A DNA stretch of 64,000 bases from Flaccisagitta enflata (GCA_965153355.1 OZ231127.1:38626001-38690000), one strand, 5' to 3'. Shown: positions 28,098 to 40,506, numbered from the stretch's first letter. The notes: a model not told the origin generated them from the letters alone. A program made the numbers and translations.

Positions 28098-29219
28098 ATG
28101 GCTGGAAGCGATGATGAAGTTGAAGACCCCAACGCAGTGGCCCTCGTACAAGCAGTAAGACATGAACGAGGAGCATCAAGCATTAACATACGCGACTTCT
28201 GTCCGGATCAAGAACAGTGGGTCATTCTTTTCGAAAAGGCGGTGAAACTGGCGACAAATGTGCGTGAGAAACAGGCCCTCTTCGACCTGTTCATGGAGTG
28301 GTTGCCCCTAAAACTTCACTCCACAGCCTACGCGACTTATCGGCAGGCCAAGAGCAAGACTTGGCCCGCACTCAAAGCGGAGCTTGTTGGGCTCTTCATC
28401 GACCCCCAGGAACGTTACAAGTGGCAGGCGAAACACACCACCATCAAATGGGATGGCAAAGAGTCGTTCCACCACCTCGCAGCCCGCGTAATTCAAGCAG
28501 TTGACAAGTTCGACAAGGAGATGCCGGAGGAGTTTAAAGTACGCGAGTACTTCTTCCGGTTCAGGGATGCTTTCAAGAAACCGATGCGTCGAGTAATCGA
28601 CATGGGGTGTCCCGCCAAAAACCGCACTATCGAAATGGCGAAAGAAGTCGCCCTCCGCTACCAACTGTCATCCGCCGACGATGAAGGAGATACAGTCGCG
28701 TCTGAGCCGGCGGCCGTTGCTTTTGCCAGCGCAAATCTCCACCCAGACCGTGCAACGAGCTTCGAGACGGCCATGGCTGGCATAACAACCCAGCTGGAAA
28801 ACGTGGCAATCTCCATGCGCCGCATTAACGATGAGCTGGGTGACATTAAGGGTCGCCTCGCTGCCGTGGAAAGTAACCAACGGAGAAGAGACGTCTCCAG
28901 AGGAAGTCGAAACGATGGTTACAGAAACAACTCAAACTCCAGGTACCCAGCAAATAATCGTTACGATGGACGCCAGGGTGATGGCAGGTCCAAAAACAGC
29001 TATGATCGCCCCAACAATGGCCATCGCAACAGAGGCTACGACAACCGCTCAAGCCGCCGCAACAACGACTATCGAGATGAGAATCAGCTCTACTCCCGTG
29101 GCCAGGACGATCGCGGCGATCGTCGTGGTCAACATCGGCACGCGGATGATTATGATTCCGAGGATTCCACTTCAGATGAGGAGCCCCAAGGCGCCTCAGG
29201 TTACAGTAGGAGATGCTGA
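28098..29219 (+). CDS. gag: Retrotransposon Gag polyprotein
   Basis: Gag assembles the cytoplasmic virus-like particle that packages retrotransposon RNA. The ATG at 28098 gives 373 residues; the frame extends 11 codons upstream only to a GTG, so I chose the ATG. Residues 1-28 are acidic. Residues 30-190 are an alpha-helical domain of retrotransposon-gag type: the central LVGLFIDPQERYKWQAKH, then WDGKESFHHLAARV and REYFFRFRDAF, resemble Ty3/Gypsy Gag capsid regions. Residues 222-262 look like a coiled coil. Residues 262-352 are rich in Arg, Asn, Asp and Gly and residues 353-366 are acidic. There is no CCHC zinc knuckle; the Arg-rich tail may bind RNA instead. The frame is intact and about 50% GC, unlike its AT-rich surroundings. 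No pol frame follows. Confidence 0.85.
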   Translation: MAGSDDEVEDPNAVALVQAVRHERGASSINIRDFCPDQEQWVILFEKAVKLATNVREKQALFDLFMEWLPLKLHSTAYATYRQAKSKTWPALKAELVGLFIDPQERYKWQAKHTTIKWDGKESFHHLAARVIQAVDKFDKEMPEEFKVREYFFRFRDAFKKPMRRVIDMGCPAKNRTIEMAKEVALRYQLSSADDEGDTVASEPAAVAFASANLHPDRATSFETAMAGITTQLENVAISMRRINDELGDIKGRLAAVESNQRRRDVSRGSRNDGYRNNSNSRYPANNRYDGRQGDGRSKNSYDRPNNGHRNRGYDNRSSRRNNDYRDENQLYSRGQDDRGDRRGQHRHADDYDSEDSTSDEEPQGASGYSRRC

Positions 29220-32200
29220 AACCCAACAACTCACATGTAAATTGGTTGTAAATTCTTTTAGTTAGAAGTTATTTTGATGGTGGCCGCATCGCAAAATTTA
29301 ATCGCTGTATACAAGAATGATCAGTACAACTTTTAGAGCACTTTGCTGCGCCGGCAGTGCCTCGCAATATGAAAGTTGTACTCGATTGATTGGCTAATCC
29401 TGTGGATACGCACAATGGCCCGACGTCGACTGATTTCACCCAACACCCGCGGTCCGAATTTCACTGTGCACTATTTGAGTATTTGGTGCCTTTGCGTCGA
29501 AGGCAACAAATGTTTCTGCAGAATATCAAGCAGCAGCAACAGCAGCAACAACAACATCAACAGCTACTGCAGCAACTTCAAAAACAACAACGGCTACAGC
29601 AACAACAACAACAAAGAAAACAACGGATGAAAAACAAAGACAGCGACGGCAGCGGCGAATACAACAACAACAACGCCGAATACACCAACAACGGCGAATT
29701 TAACAACAACGGCAAAAACAACAATCGCGAATACAACAACAATGAAAAAGCGATTAAAAGGTCATACAACTTACAATTGAGACTGCTTAGGCGAAAATAA
29801 TGAAAGAATAGTCGTCCGGAAAAACAATGCTAAAATGTTTACACGATTTATGACTCAATTTGTATGCAGGTTGCGAAATGACAATCTTTAAGCGGGAATC
29901 GACGGTGATCGGGTCTCTTGGCAACAATGACAAGACATCAATGACATCAATGACAACAATGACATCAAAGACATTTACTCGGAATTGAATTTCAATGGTT
30001 CATCATAGCTAGTTGGTTCTCCTCCTCTTCACCCCAACCTCCCCCTGTAAATATAGCCAGAAATTGAAACTGCGCCAATTTCATGTCCACTAATGCTTCT
30101 ATTTTGGATCCAACCCCTCCCCCACTCCGTGTCATCTTCTTTCCCTCACTCTTCCTTCTTTCCCCCGTCTCCTCCCCCCCATTGACCAGAGAAACGATCC
30201 TGTACGCCTCAGTCTGCGTTTCGCTAGCAGATATCCCATGCTTCCGGAAAAATGTGGTACCAACAACAATCGATGCATCAAAATCAACAAAATTACAACT
30301 TCAAAATCTGCAGGTCGGACTGTCATTACTAAAATCTTAGTAAATATAGCCTTTGGAATACCCTGATTGTGGGAGTGATGTGAGGACGGCCAGCGTAATC
30401 GAGTGAATGAAAAAGGTAAACTGAAATCGCTGTTATCTACCTGATTTGGTAATGTCTACCCATCGTCTGCAACAAAATGTTAATGACTCAATCCAATCCT
30501 TGCTCAGGCGAAGCATTGATATCGTGCCCTGCGAAAAAAACGACTTAACAGCGCAAAATCGTAGATAATGTCATAGTATAGTATAGTATAAGAGGCAACT
30601 GGCAAAATTTGTATAAAGATGTGAATGACACTTAACTCGTTGACGAACATTTTACTTATGTTTAACCTTGATCACTTCCCGACTCCTTGTTCTTCCCCAT
30701 TGGTTGACTATGTGGCATCGACAACGGCAACGACAACGGCGGATCTCTCATCAATCAAATATCCTTTGCGTCGACATCAATGAGCTTTACCCACCGCCGC
30801 TACCTCGTCCTCTCGTTCGTCCTCTCCTTCGTCCTCTCTTTCGTCCTTCTCCTTCGTCCTTCTCCTTCGTCCTCTCTTTCGTCCTTCTCCTTCGTCCTTC
30901 TCCTTCGTCCTCTCTTTCGTCCTTCTCCTTCGTCCTTCTCCTTCGTCCTTCTCCTCCGTCCTTCTCCGCGGACTCCTTTCCCTTCTCCGCGGCCTCTCCC
31001 ATCTCCTTCGTGTTCGCGTCCTCTTCCTTATCGGTCTACAACAACATTGGATTTCAGAATCAGATGACCTCCTCTCTCGCGGATGCAATATCAAATTCGG
31101 AAATGGAGCATCGCCGCACGTTTCACGTTCAAATTCACCTTAACGCTTTGGAGATGGTGATCCGAAAAGGAACAGCATGGGTTGTTCCTCTCGCGCCCCC
31201 CCCCCCCCCTCGATACAGCTTTGGTGCAGGCTAGGCGCGTCGCCAATCCCTGTACACTGCAGATGCTCCCCGAGCTTCAGTTGTCTCGCGCCGAGACAAC
31301 TGTAAACCAGCAGATGGTAGGATCATATGAGCCCCAGCGACGGGTGCCGATGATCAAACTGGCGGTGTTCCCACTTCTCATCCTTACCCCCAGTTATTTC
31401 TCTTCCCCCAGTTTTAACTCTTTCAACTCTTCCTCTTTCTCTCTACTCCCCATCACTATAGTCAATGATGGTTCTCGCGCCCCCCCCCCCCCCTGTGTGT
31501 TGGCTGACTGGGTCGGTCTCCCTTCACAAAAATCTTGACGGTAGAGATCCGGTATCGCTGTCAATTGTCACGATCTCCTAACAACTTATCGAATATTCGG
31601 TCAAGCCGGTGAAAACAAAAAAACCTCACATCCGATCGCGAAAATGAAGCGAGCCTCTCCCGAAAGAGTGTGCGACGCTATGACGCAGTTGGATGGTTGG
31701 GCCAGAAGAAACCTACGTTTCCAAATGACATGGTGAAATACGCACTCTTCCACGCAGTACCGCGCTGTACCGTCCAATTCCAGCGCCACACATCCAACGA
31801 TCATCGACAATATTCGATCCACAAACGGGACTCGGAAACCTGCAAGACCATGCATCTCTCCATCGAAACCGTCACTTCTTGGGGAATCCACCAGTTTCCG
31901 CCAACTCCTCTCATCGCGATCCTAACGGCAACGTCAACTCCCGGCAGTCGCAAAACTTTCCAAATACCTGGCGGGCAGTTCGCATTGCCAACGTGTCTGC
32001 AATTTCGCGGATTTCTCAGTTCCCAATCCGGCAGTTATCCAACATTGCGATATCTACGACGAAGCACACCGCCGACGTGGCTGTTCTTCCTGTACCGATT
32101 CACGATGAGTGCTGAGACTCAGTCAAGCTGACGACGACGACGATGCCGAATGCAAATCGAGAGAGAAGACGTGGAGGAAATGACGACGCCCAACTCAAAA

Positions 32201-32702
32201 CGTGAAAGAATTTAAGAATTTTCGGTATTTTCTGCTTTGCTTTTCTTTTACAGATTTAAAGAGACATTGAAAAAGAAAAAAAAACGCTATTCTTACAATC
32301 GTGAAAGTTATATTTTTTTTCTCAACTCATTACATTGTATGTGAAATAGTTTTTTTTCTCCTTTTTCTGCGTTGCCATCGGTACATCGTTGACTAACCGT
32401 TTCATCCCCTCACCCCATTTTCTTTACCTCTACTAAGTGTTATAAAAAAGTTAAAGATAAAAAAATAAGGTTACAAATAACGTCCTTATTCTTTTTTTTA
32501 CTTCGCCGTCATCGCATTTTCCTTGACAATCTTGTCTTTTCCCCTTACAATTAAGTTTTCTCGTCCTTTACAACATGATACAGGAAGAATACGTCTTTCT
32601 TTAATATTTTACGTCGCCGCCGTCTGTGAAAATGGATCTGGTTTCTTCCACTTTCCTTTCTCCTCCCCCCCCCCCCCACTGAATGTCCGGGTCGAACATT
32701 TT
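29220..32702. other. 3' interior of the LTR element, no pol frame
   Basis: No reverse transcriptase, integrase or protease motif was found in any frame. It holds a Gln/Asn-rich open frame (ATG near 29510, end 29800), a TCCTTCGTCCTTC minisatellite at 30807-30960, poly-C runs at 31198-31209, 31480-31493 and 32666-32678, and a 153-codon frame at 31670-32131 without a known domain. In other LTR elements this interval would hold pol. Confidence 0.6.
29510..29800 (+). CDS. Gln/Asn-rich hypothetical frame
   Basis: Ninety-six codons from the internal ATG; the same frame is open back to about 29390 without an ATG. It starts MFLQNIKQQQ, continues as CAG/CAA-coded Gln and then AAC-coded Asn repeats, and ends in a basic tail. 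It follows gag by about 290 bp in a different frame. It could be an accessory protein of the element or merely a CAA/CAG repeat that stays open. I recognise no family. Confidence 0.2.
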   Translation: MFLQNIKQQQQQQQQHQQLLQQLQKQQRLQQQQQQRKQRMKNKDSDGSGEYNNNNAEYTNNGEFNNNGKNNNREYNNNEKAIKRSYNLQLRLLRRK

Positions 32703-32715
32703 AAAAAAGAGAAAG
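32703..32715 (+). other. Polypurine tract
   Basis: AAAAAAGAGAAAG lies five bases before the 3' LTR, the place where plus-strand DNA synthesis is primed in LTR retrotransposons. Confidence 0.6.
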
Positions 32716-32720
32716 TAATC

Positions 32721-33131
32721 TGTAAGCGGTTATTTATAGCATGATAAATCACGCGCCTTTCTAACCATTTGTAATCATTGCATGATAGATATCGCACCGC
32801 TTATCCTCATTTAGCATGTTGCTTATCATGGCCTTTCATGTAGCTTTTTGTTTAGCTTATAGATCCTATCCTTTCCCTTTAATAGTTTAGATCGGTTCAG
32901 CCTTGCGGCTTTTAAATGAGTGACAATCCATTAACATCACGAGAACGTTTCCTACTAATTGTCGCATGAATATCTATTCACTCTAACCTATTTCCATTTG
33001 CCTCTCTAGATTACCAGCTACTAAGCCACTAACAGACGATATATAATGAAAGATACTCTTAGTCCGTGACTGGAACTGCCTCTCTCGTGATACCCTGTAA
33101 GTTGCCATTTAGGGATAAATAGCAGCTTATA
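32721..33131 (+). repeat. 3' LTR
   Basis: 411 bp and, by reading base against base, the same sequence as the 5' LTR. It is followed by CAAG, matching the bases before the 5' LTR. Confidence 0.93.
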
Positions 33132-33413
33132 CAAGTATTTCTATCAGTTAGGTGTAGCGTCGTGACTGTGTATCTTTTTTTAGTACTTTATACTAAAATT
33201 TCACATTCTCTTTGAGTTCTTAGAGAATGATGTTTATTCACATAGATTATTTAGATTGTGTAGAATCAGCTATAATAAATAGTTATACTTTTGGCTTTGA
33301 CTAAAGAGACATAATTTATATACATCAGAAAAAAGATTGATGATCATATTTCCTTTCTCAAATTTTGTAATCTTAAAACATCAAGGGATTTATCCTTCGA
33401 CGCCGAGACATTG

Positions 33414-33555
<142 letters not shown>

Positions 33556-33649
33556 CTCATCTTCTCATCTTCTTTGCTTCCAAAGATAAGCTTTCCAAAC
33601 ATGCCTTATCAAAGCCGCGTTGAGAGCCGACATATTTTCTTCGGCCACT

Positions 33650-35390
33650 GATTCGCCTCCCACTTGTCCTTCTCTGTCTCTGTCTCCCAACTCCTCACTT
33701 CCATTTGTCCTTCTCCTCACTTCTCTGTCTTACACTCCTCATTCCCAATAGTCCTGCTCCTCACTTTTCTGTCTCTGTAATCAACTCCTCACTTCCACTT
33801 GTCTTTCTTCACACTTTTCTGTCTTCAACTCTTCACTTCCACTTGTCCTTCTCGTCACTTTTGTGTTTTCAACTCCTTACTTCCACTTGCCCTTTTCCTA
33901 ACTTCTCAGTTTTCAACTCCCCACGTCCACTTATCCTTCTCCTCACATCTCTGTCTCTGTCTCCCAACTCCTCACTTCCATTTGTCCTTCTCCTCACTTC
34001 TCTGTCTTACACTCCTCATTACCACTAGTCCTGCTCCTCACTTTTCTGTCTCTGTCTTCAACTCCTCACTTCCGTTTGTCCTTCTTCACACTTCTCTGTC
34101 TTTTACTACTCACTTCCACTTGTCCTTCTCGTCACTTTTGTATTTTCAACTTCTTACTTCCACTTACCCTTTTCCTAACTTCTCTGTTTTCAACTCCTCA
34201 TGTCTGCTTGTCCTTCTCCTCACATCTCTGTCTCTGTCTTCAACTCCTCATTCCCACTAGTCCTGCTCCTCACTTTTTTGTCTTTGTCTTCAACTCCTCG
34301 CCTCCACTTGTCCTTCTTCACACTTCTTTGTCTGCATCTCCTCACTTCCACTTGTCCTTCTCGTCACTTTTGTGTTTTCGACTCCTTACTTCCACTTCCC
34401 TTTTCCTAACTTCTCTGTCCTCAACTACTCACTTCCACTTTTCCTTCTCCTCACATCTCTGTCTCTGTCTTCAACTCCTCATTCCCACTAGTCCTGCTAC
34501 TCAATTTTCTGTCTCTGTCTTCAACTCATCACTTCCACCTGTCCTTCTTCACACTTCTCTGTCTTCAACTCCTTCCTTCCACTTGTCCTTTTCCTCACTT
34601 CTCTGTCTTCAACTCCTCACTTCCACTTGTCCTTCTCCTCACTACTGTCTCTGTCTTCAACCCATCATTCTTACTAGTCCTGCTCCTTACTTTTCTGTCT
34701 CTATCTTGGTACACCTCATTACTTAGTCTAAAACAACGTAAACCTTTGTCTTACTTCTCAGTCTGCCACCATCACCTAACACCTTAGTTTGCCATCACCA
34801 ATTTATTCCTCAATCTGTAATCACCATCCCACACTTTTGCCTGCCATCACCTGTTTACTTCTCAGTCTGCTATCACCACTTAACACCTTAGTTTGCCAGC
34901 ACCACTTCATTCCTCAGTCTGTAATCTCCATCCAACACCTTTGCCTGCCTTTGATTCTCAGCCTGCCATCACCACCTAACACCTTAGTTTGCCCTCACCA
35001 CTTCATTCCTTAGTCGGCACTCACCACCTAACACCTTAGTTTTACATGACCACTTCACTCCTGAGTCTGCAATCACCACCTTAAACCTTTCTCTGCTATC
35101 ACCTCTTCACTCCTCATTCTACTATCACCAAGCACCATAGTCTGCCATCACCTCCTACCTCCCCAGGTATTCCACCCCTCTTCTCACATCTTGGTCTGCT
35201 TTACCCTCCTAACTTTCGAGCCTGCCACACACTTCCAATCTCTTCCGTCTGTGACTACCTTTTCACATCTCCATCAGTTTCGAAATCGACCTTGCTCAGC
35301 ACTTTTTTTGTCGGTCTCTGTCTCCCCCACCTCTCAGACCAGTCGCCTGTCGTTCTGTCAACACCTTGGTCTATTGGCCGTTAACCCATG
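33650..35390. repeat. Pyrimidine-rich minisatellite, two blocks
   Basis: Block 1 (33650-34725) repeats a unit of about 57 bp around CTCACTTCCACTTGTCCTTC with CTCTGTCTTCAACTCC. Block 2 (34740-35180) repeats a unit around CACCTAACACCTTAGTTTGC. The purine/pyrimidine bias is extreme. Ser/Leu/Phe frames of up to 216 codons here come from the repeat. Confidence 0.85.
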
Positions 35391-35942
35391 AAGCATCGCT
35401 CATGTTTATTGTATAACTGTATTCATAAAAGTTAGACAATTTTTTGCCAAGATCATTCCTTTTGAAACTATTTGATATAAATTTCCAGATGAAATGATGA
35501 CCCTCTCGCCTTCCTACAATAACAACAGCAACAAAAACAACCAAAACCGCAATCTAAAAGAAACAAAAATCCTCCTTGATTCACCATCCTCGGAAAAGAG
35601 GGGAGGGGGAGGGTGGCAAAGCGAGCTCTTTTTTATTGAAAATGATGTCTGCTTGTATTCTAAACGGTCTCATTGTCAACATTTGCGAGGAAAAAAAACA
35701 TTCAATTCTAAACGGTGTTCTGTCAACATCTGCTCTGTTCAAACACTTCTCGCTGCGGCTTCTTTTTTCTTCGTTCCTTTTTTGCCCGCCCCCCAGCATA
35801 ACTCAAATTTGTCGACGATTTGGTAAAATTTTATTTATGTATATTTTGTTGTTTGAAAAAAAAGGTGAAGAAATTTTTTTCTTTTCATGAAATAAGATTC
35901 ATTTTGTAAAAACAAGAAAATCCAGGATGTTTGGAAAAAGTA
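35391..35942. other. Unassigned sequence
   Basis: No gene recognised. A phrase with TTCTAAACGG…TGTCAACAT is duplicated near 35658 and 35706. Confidence 0.4.
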
Positions 35943-35950
35943 AGAGAGAG

Positions 35951-36031
<81 letters not shown>

Positions 36032-36043
36032 CAGAGACAGAGA
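35943..36043. repeat. (GA)n microsatellite with GACA tail
   Basis: GA dinucleotides to about 36004, then GACAGA variants. Confidence 0.96.
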
Positions 36044-36328
36044 GTAAACTTGGCTTGAAAACAGGGGGGGTTTAGTAATGGATCGAGGTGGGCAAGATCA
36101 GTTTGAAGGCAACTCGTTTAAATACAAAGGTGGAGAGATAAGATGGGTTGAGGGTAGAAGAAAGCATCAAGGCACAATTTTGAAAAAATCCTGTTTTTGT
36201 TAAAATCACGCCTTTTGGTGTTTTCTCATTACTGCTCCAACCCACGAACAAGAAAAGGGATGTTAAACCAAATCAATGCTCCTTGGACATTGTATTGAGC
36301 CTCTGAAATAGTGAAACAATCACACAAC

Positions 36329-36803
36329 AGGTCGCCCAAGTGCAATATGTGGTCAGCGATACCCGTTGCCCTGCTTTGCATGATTGTGAAATAGAGTGAG
36401 AGGAAGCAGGGCAGCGGCCCCTTAGGGGACAAAGTCCTGTAGAACACTGGGGGAATTTTCGTTCGTCCGTTCGTTTGTTTGTCCATTCGCCCGTTCCCCC
36501 AGGCTCTCTCAGTCCTAAAATCTGCCCTCTCAAGCCTGAAATCTACCCTCTCAGGCCTGAAATCTGCCCTCTCTGTGAGAGCAGATGTAAAGCTTGAGCG
36601 GACAAATTTTAGGCCTGAGAGGGCAGATTTCAGGCCTGAGAGGGCAAATTCAAGGCCTGAGAGGGCCTGGGGGGGATGGACGAACAAACAAACAAAAAAA
36701 CAAACAAACAAACAAACAAACAAACAAACAAACAAACAAACAAACGAAAGTCCCCCTGTGTTCTACAGAACTTCGTCCCCTTTGGGGCCGCTGCCCAAAA
36801 GGC
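36329..36803. mobile_element. Foldback element, family B copy 3
   Basis: Head CAATATGTGGTCAGCGATAC, inverted ends GGGCAGCGGCCCC and GGGGCCGCTGCCC, and 21-bp units (CAGGCCTGAAATCTGCCCTC type) that switch strand near 36571. The right arm contains an (ACAA)n expansion at 36680-36745 where copy 1 has a few degenerate units. Confidence 0.75.
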
Positions 36804-36804
36804 C

Positions 36805-37440
36805 GCTCAAGCGTCATAATGGTCAGCGGTTCCAGTCCCGGTTCATGGATGTCAATTAGTATTTGGTGTTAAAGTAATGGGGCAGTAGCCCTGGTGGATC
36901 CTAATGCTAGAGCTACGGGCCAGGTGTAAGGTCTGAGAGGAAAAGGTCTAGGGTCTTGAAGACCTGATTTGGGGTCCAAGGAGCCTGCAATGAAGTCTGA
37001 GAGGCCTAATTCGAGGTCTAAGAGGCCTCATTAGAGGCCAGAGAGAAGGAATTTAAGCCTGGGGGACTTGGCCAAATGGAGGGTCTGATTTGAGGTTTGA
37101 GAGGCTTGATTTGGGGCTTGAGGGGCTTGATTTAGGGCTTGAGAGGCTTGATTTAGGGTCGTAGAGGCCTGATTTAGTGAAAAAAATGCCTGATTTGAGG
37201 TCTGAAAAGTCTTATTTGGGGTTTGGCAAGGATGATTTGGGGTTTGAGAGGCATGATTTAGGGTCTGAAAGGCCTGATTTGGTGTCTGAAATGCCAATTT
37301 TGAGTCTGAAATACCAATTTGGGGTCTGAAAGACTGATTTTGGGTCTGAAAGGCAGGGTCAGAGGGGCTTGATTTAAGGTCTGGAAGGACTGTTGAATCA
37401 TTGGTCATCAGCCTCTCTGAGGCCGCTGTCCCAAGAGAAA
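36805..37440. mobile_element. Family C element 1 (direct 21-bp array)
   Basis: Begins AATGGTCAGCGGTTCC right behind family B copy 3 and ends GAGGCCGCTGTCCCAAGAG. The interior repeats a unit of about 21 bp of the type GGCCTGATTTGGGGTCTGAG in one orientation only. Confidence 0.6.
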
Positions 37441-38394
37441 ACTAGTCATCAGAAGATCATTCATGGTCAATGGTACCCATTGCCCTGCTTAGGGTGTTAG
37501 GCTAAAATGGGGTGAGATCAGAGCTGATGTCTTTACTGAAATGAAATGAAATACATGTATTTCTCTGGGTATCTAGTCTACGCGAGTACAATTGATGTCA
37601 GTTATCTTTCCAGATGGATTGCAAGTAAGCCAAAAATCCTATATAGAGCAGGTAACACAGAATGGATCAATGCAACATTACAATAACAGCGTGATTATAA
37701 AATCAAAGGGAAATCCACTTAAGTTGTTGGAAGCTTGAGAGCTGCAAACCAGATAAGAAACAGATTGGTTCAGATTGTGGACTAAAACAATGAGAAGCGA
37801 TAAACACAGGGGTGAATTTCCAGAATATGTTAAGAAAGTGAGATTCAATATATGAGTCTATGAAGGTTAATCTAAAGCTAAAGAAAAACTAATTTGAGGC
37901 ATGAAATAGCTCATTAATGGCCTGACAATCTATAACTTGATGCCTGAGAATGGTTATTTTATGTTACATCAAGGAAGGTTAATTTGAATTTTAGTAAAAG
38001 CCTATTTAGGGCCTGAAATAACTAATTTGACGCCCAAGCATTCATAACTTGAGGCCTGAGAATAGCCAGTCGGATATCAAATCAAAAGGCCTGAGTGTGC
38101 GGAATTGAGGCCTGAGAGGTCAGATTTGAGGGCTGAGATATCAGATTCGAGGCCTGAACAGACATATTTGAGGCCAGAGATATTAGTTTTACAGCCCCAT
38201 AAGCATGGTTGGCTTGGGTCTACATCTACCACTAATGGCGGTTATCGCCGTGAGGAAAAAAGTCTTAAGCATTGGTCACTTTTCACCATGCTTTTGTCTT
38301 CAGTTATTGCAATTTTTCTTTGTTTGTTAGACTAAATGAAGAGCAATTCTATGTATTAAATGCACTGAAAATCAGAGAAAAATAGGACTCAACC

Positions 38395-38800
38395 AAATGA
38401 GCTAGATGAGCTAAGATACTCTAAATCACTTACCCAGGTGACCAGTTACGCTCACTGACACTCTTTCTTGTATTTGCATGCTCAGACACGTATCAAAACA
38501 TTTATGTATTTATCCCATTTAGAGTCATAAAAAAAGGCTTAGGTAAATGATTTAAGTGAGCTATCATACTAAAAAACACCCTCACAGATAAGCAGCTATG
38601 CTCAGTGACATGCTTTCTTTTATTTGCACGCTCAGACAAGTATCAAAACATCTAATCATTCATCCGATTTGAAATATAAAAAAGATTGAGCTAAATCAGC
38701 TAAATGAGCTATAATACTCAAAAGCACCCTCAAAGATGAGCAGCTATGCTCATAAACATGTTTTCTTGTATTTGCATGCTCAAAAAAAACATCAATAAAC
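38395..38800. repeat. About 149-bp tandem repeat, nearly three copies
   Basis: The phrase GCTCAGACACGTATCAAAAC near 38481 recurs near 38630 and, more diverged, near 38779. AGCAGCTATGCTCA recurs at the same spacing. Copies are clearly diverged. Confidence 0.7.
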
Positions 38801-38869
38801 TTCTTTATTGATCCTACACAAAATTATAATAATTCAGGAATTTTTTGTAAAAAAAGATTGAAAAATTCA

Positions 38870-39172
38870 TAACTTGAAAAATATCTGTTGTAGAGCATTC
38901 TGCTTAGCGCCAAATGAAAGAGAATTATTAAATTTACTTGAAAAATCGGAGCTCAATGAATCTATTTTCAAAATTGTTGTCTTATTCTTAGAGGCAAAAC
39001 AACTTCATTTACTTATATATCATTTGATGTGAAACACCCTGTACTTACCCTATCAATTTTGTCTGAGGGTGTAATTGGTCAATCAAGACCCTCAACTTTC
39101 TAATAAGAAAATCAAAACCATGTTTCTCTTGAATATGTCAAAAAGTTGAAGACTGACTTCGACTTTTTTCCC
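38870..39172 (+). repeat. Dispersed repeat, copy 1
   Basis: Shares ordered phrases (TCTGCTTAGCGCCAA, GAAAGAGAATTAT, GAATATGTCAAAAAGT, TTTTTCCCGAT) with 41820-42016. A phrase with ACTTACCCTA…ATTTTGT is also shared. No coding motif was seen. Confidence 0.7.
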
Positions 39173-39370
39173 GATAAAACATTCACCCCTGTTTTCTAAA
39201 GGACCGTTTGGGGCTGCTGCCCAAAAAGGAACCCAGTATGTAAGAGAAAGGTGAGAATCAAAGAAATATTCTACACAGATTGACAAGCAGACAAAAAAAT
39301 GAGGACAGAGGGGAAAACAAAATTGATGAGATAAAATAAGACAGTTGAAAAGAAGAATAAGTAAAGTTTT

Positions 39371-39551
<181 letters not shown>

Positions 39552-40129
39552 CCTCCAATCTCGGGGAGATCATAGAAGGACTAATGATGAGAAAAACCGA
39601 GTGTAAAGCGCATCACAAAGTATTTGTTTAAATGAGGGATTTTCAAGGGTTTCACGGGTAGGCTGGGCGAAGAATGGGGGTGATAAGCTCTCCTGAAATT
39701 GGATGTAAAGTGAAATCGCCTGAGTGGAGACAAGCTTTATTTGCGCTACAAATATTTCACAACATTTCTTTTTTTCTAATTTTTCTCAGGCTTTATGCTA
39801 ATTTTGAAATTGAACATCGTCTGTTGATTTGCGTTGAAAAAAAACTGAAAAATGAACATATAGAAGTGTGGAATTGAATGAATTGGGACGCAAACAATAC
39901 AATGGCTGATTATAGTTAACTCTATGTCCGTTTGCAAAATAAAGGTAAAACCGAGTTAGCAAAACACGCTTCAATTCAAGATATAGAGCGATTGCGGAAA
40001 TTTGTTGCATGGGGACAATTGTTACTAAATTCTTGTCGATTGTTATCCAACCCATAGTCATTAAAAATCATGATCCTCGTTATCAATTTATCATGCTTTC
40101 TCAGGATCATGCATCACAAGTTACTTTAT
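39552..40129. other. Unassigned sequence
   Basis: No gene or repeat recognised. Confidence 0.4.
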
Positions 40130-40256
40130 CCATCATAACACCATCATCATTTAAATCATCATCATCAACATCGTCATCGTCATCATCATTATGCATGTCA
40201 TCATCATCAATCTATCATTATCCAATATCCATGTCATCATCATCATCATCACCTTT

Positions 40257-40342
<86 letters not shown>

Positions 40343-40448
40343 GGCATCATAATTGCCATCATCATCGCCATCATCATCGTCATCATCCTCGTAATCATCA
40401 TCATCGTCATTGTCATCGTCATCATGTCATCGTCATCGTCATCGTCAT

Positions 40449-40506
<58 letters not shown>

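Larger units (their letters stand above)
26300..33131 (+). mobile_element. Gag-only LTR retrotransposon (Ty3/Gypsy-like), complete
   Basis: Two 411-bp LTRs (26300-26710 and 32721-33131) flank a 6.0-kb interior and are bordered by CAAG (26296-26299 and 33132-33135), a clean target duplication. The LTRs start TGTAAGC and end GCTTATA, a near-inverted pair. Inside, in order, are a primer site, a leader of about 850 bp, an RNase H-like fragment, gag, and about 3.5 kb without any reverse transcriptase, protease or integrase frame, then a purine tract. The LTRs are identical by eye, so insertion was recent. The element must therefore have moved with enzymes from another source, like the TR-GAG elements known from plants. 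Confidence 0.85.
37455..39235. mobile_element. Family C element 2, composite
   Basis: Head ATGGTCAATGGTACCC near 37466, scattered GGCCTGAGA-type units at 37900-38200, and a matching tail GGGGCTGCTGCCCAAAAAGG at 39210-39229. Between them lie a tandem repeat of about 149 bp and a dispersed repeat described separately. The boundaries are inferred from head and tail only. Confidence 0.4.

Noticed and set aside
30668-31234. 188-codon frame inside the LTR element as a possible pol remnant
   Set aside because: Its core is a TCCTTCGTC minisatellite and no polymerase, protease or integrase motif is present.
33705-34726. Ser/Leu/Phe-rich frames resembling secreted or membrane proteins
   Set aside because: The unit of about 57 bp repeats through them and three overlapping frames look equally good.
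36822-36845. B-box-like GGTTCCAGTCC suggesting a tRNA-derived element
   Set aside because: No A box at suitable distance upstream, and the phrase belongs to the head of a family C element.
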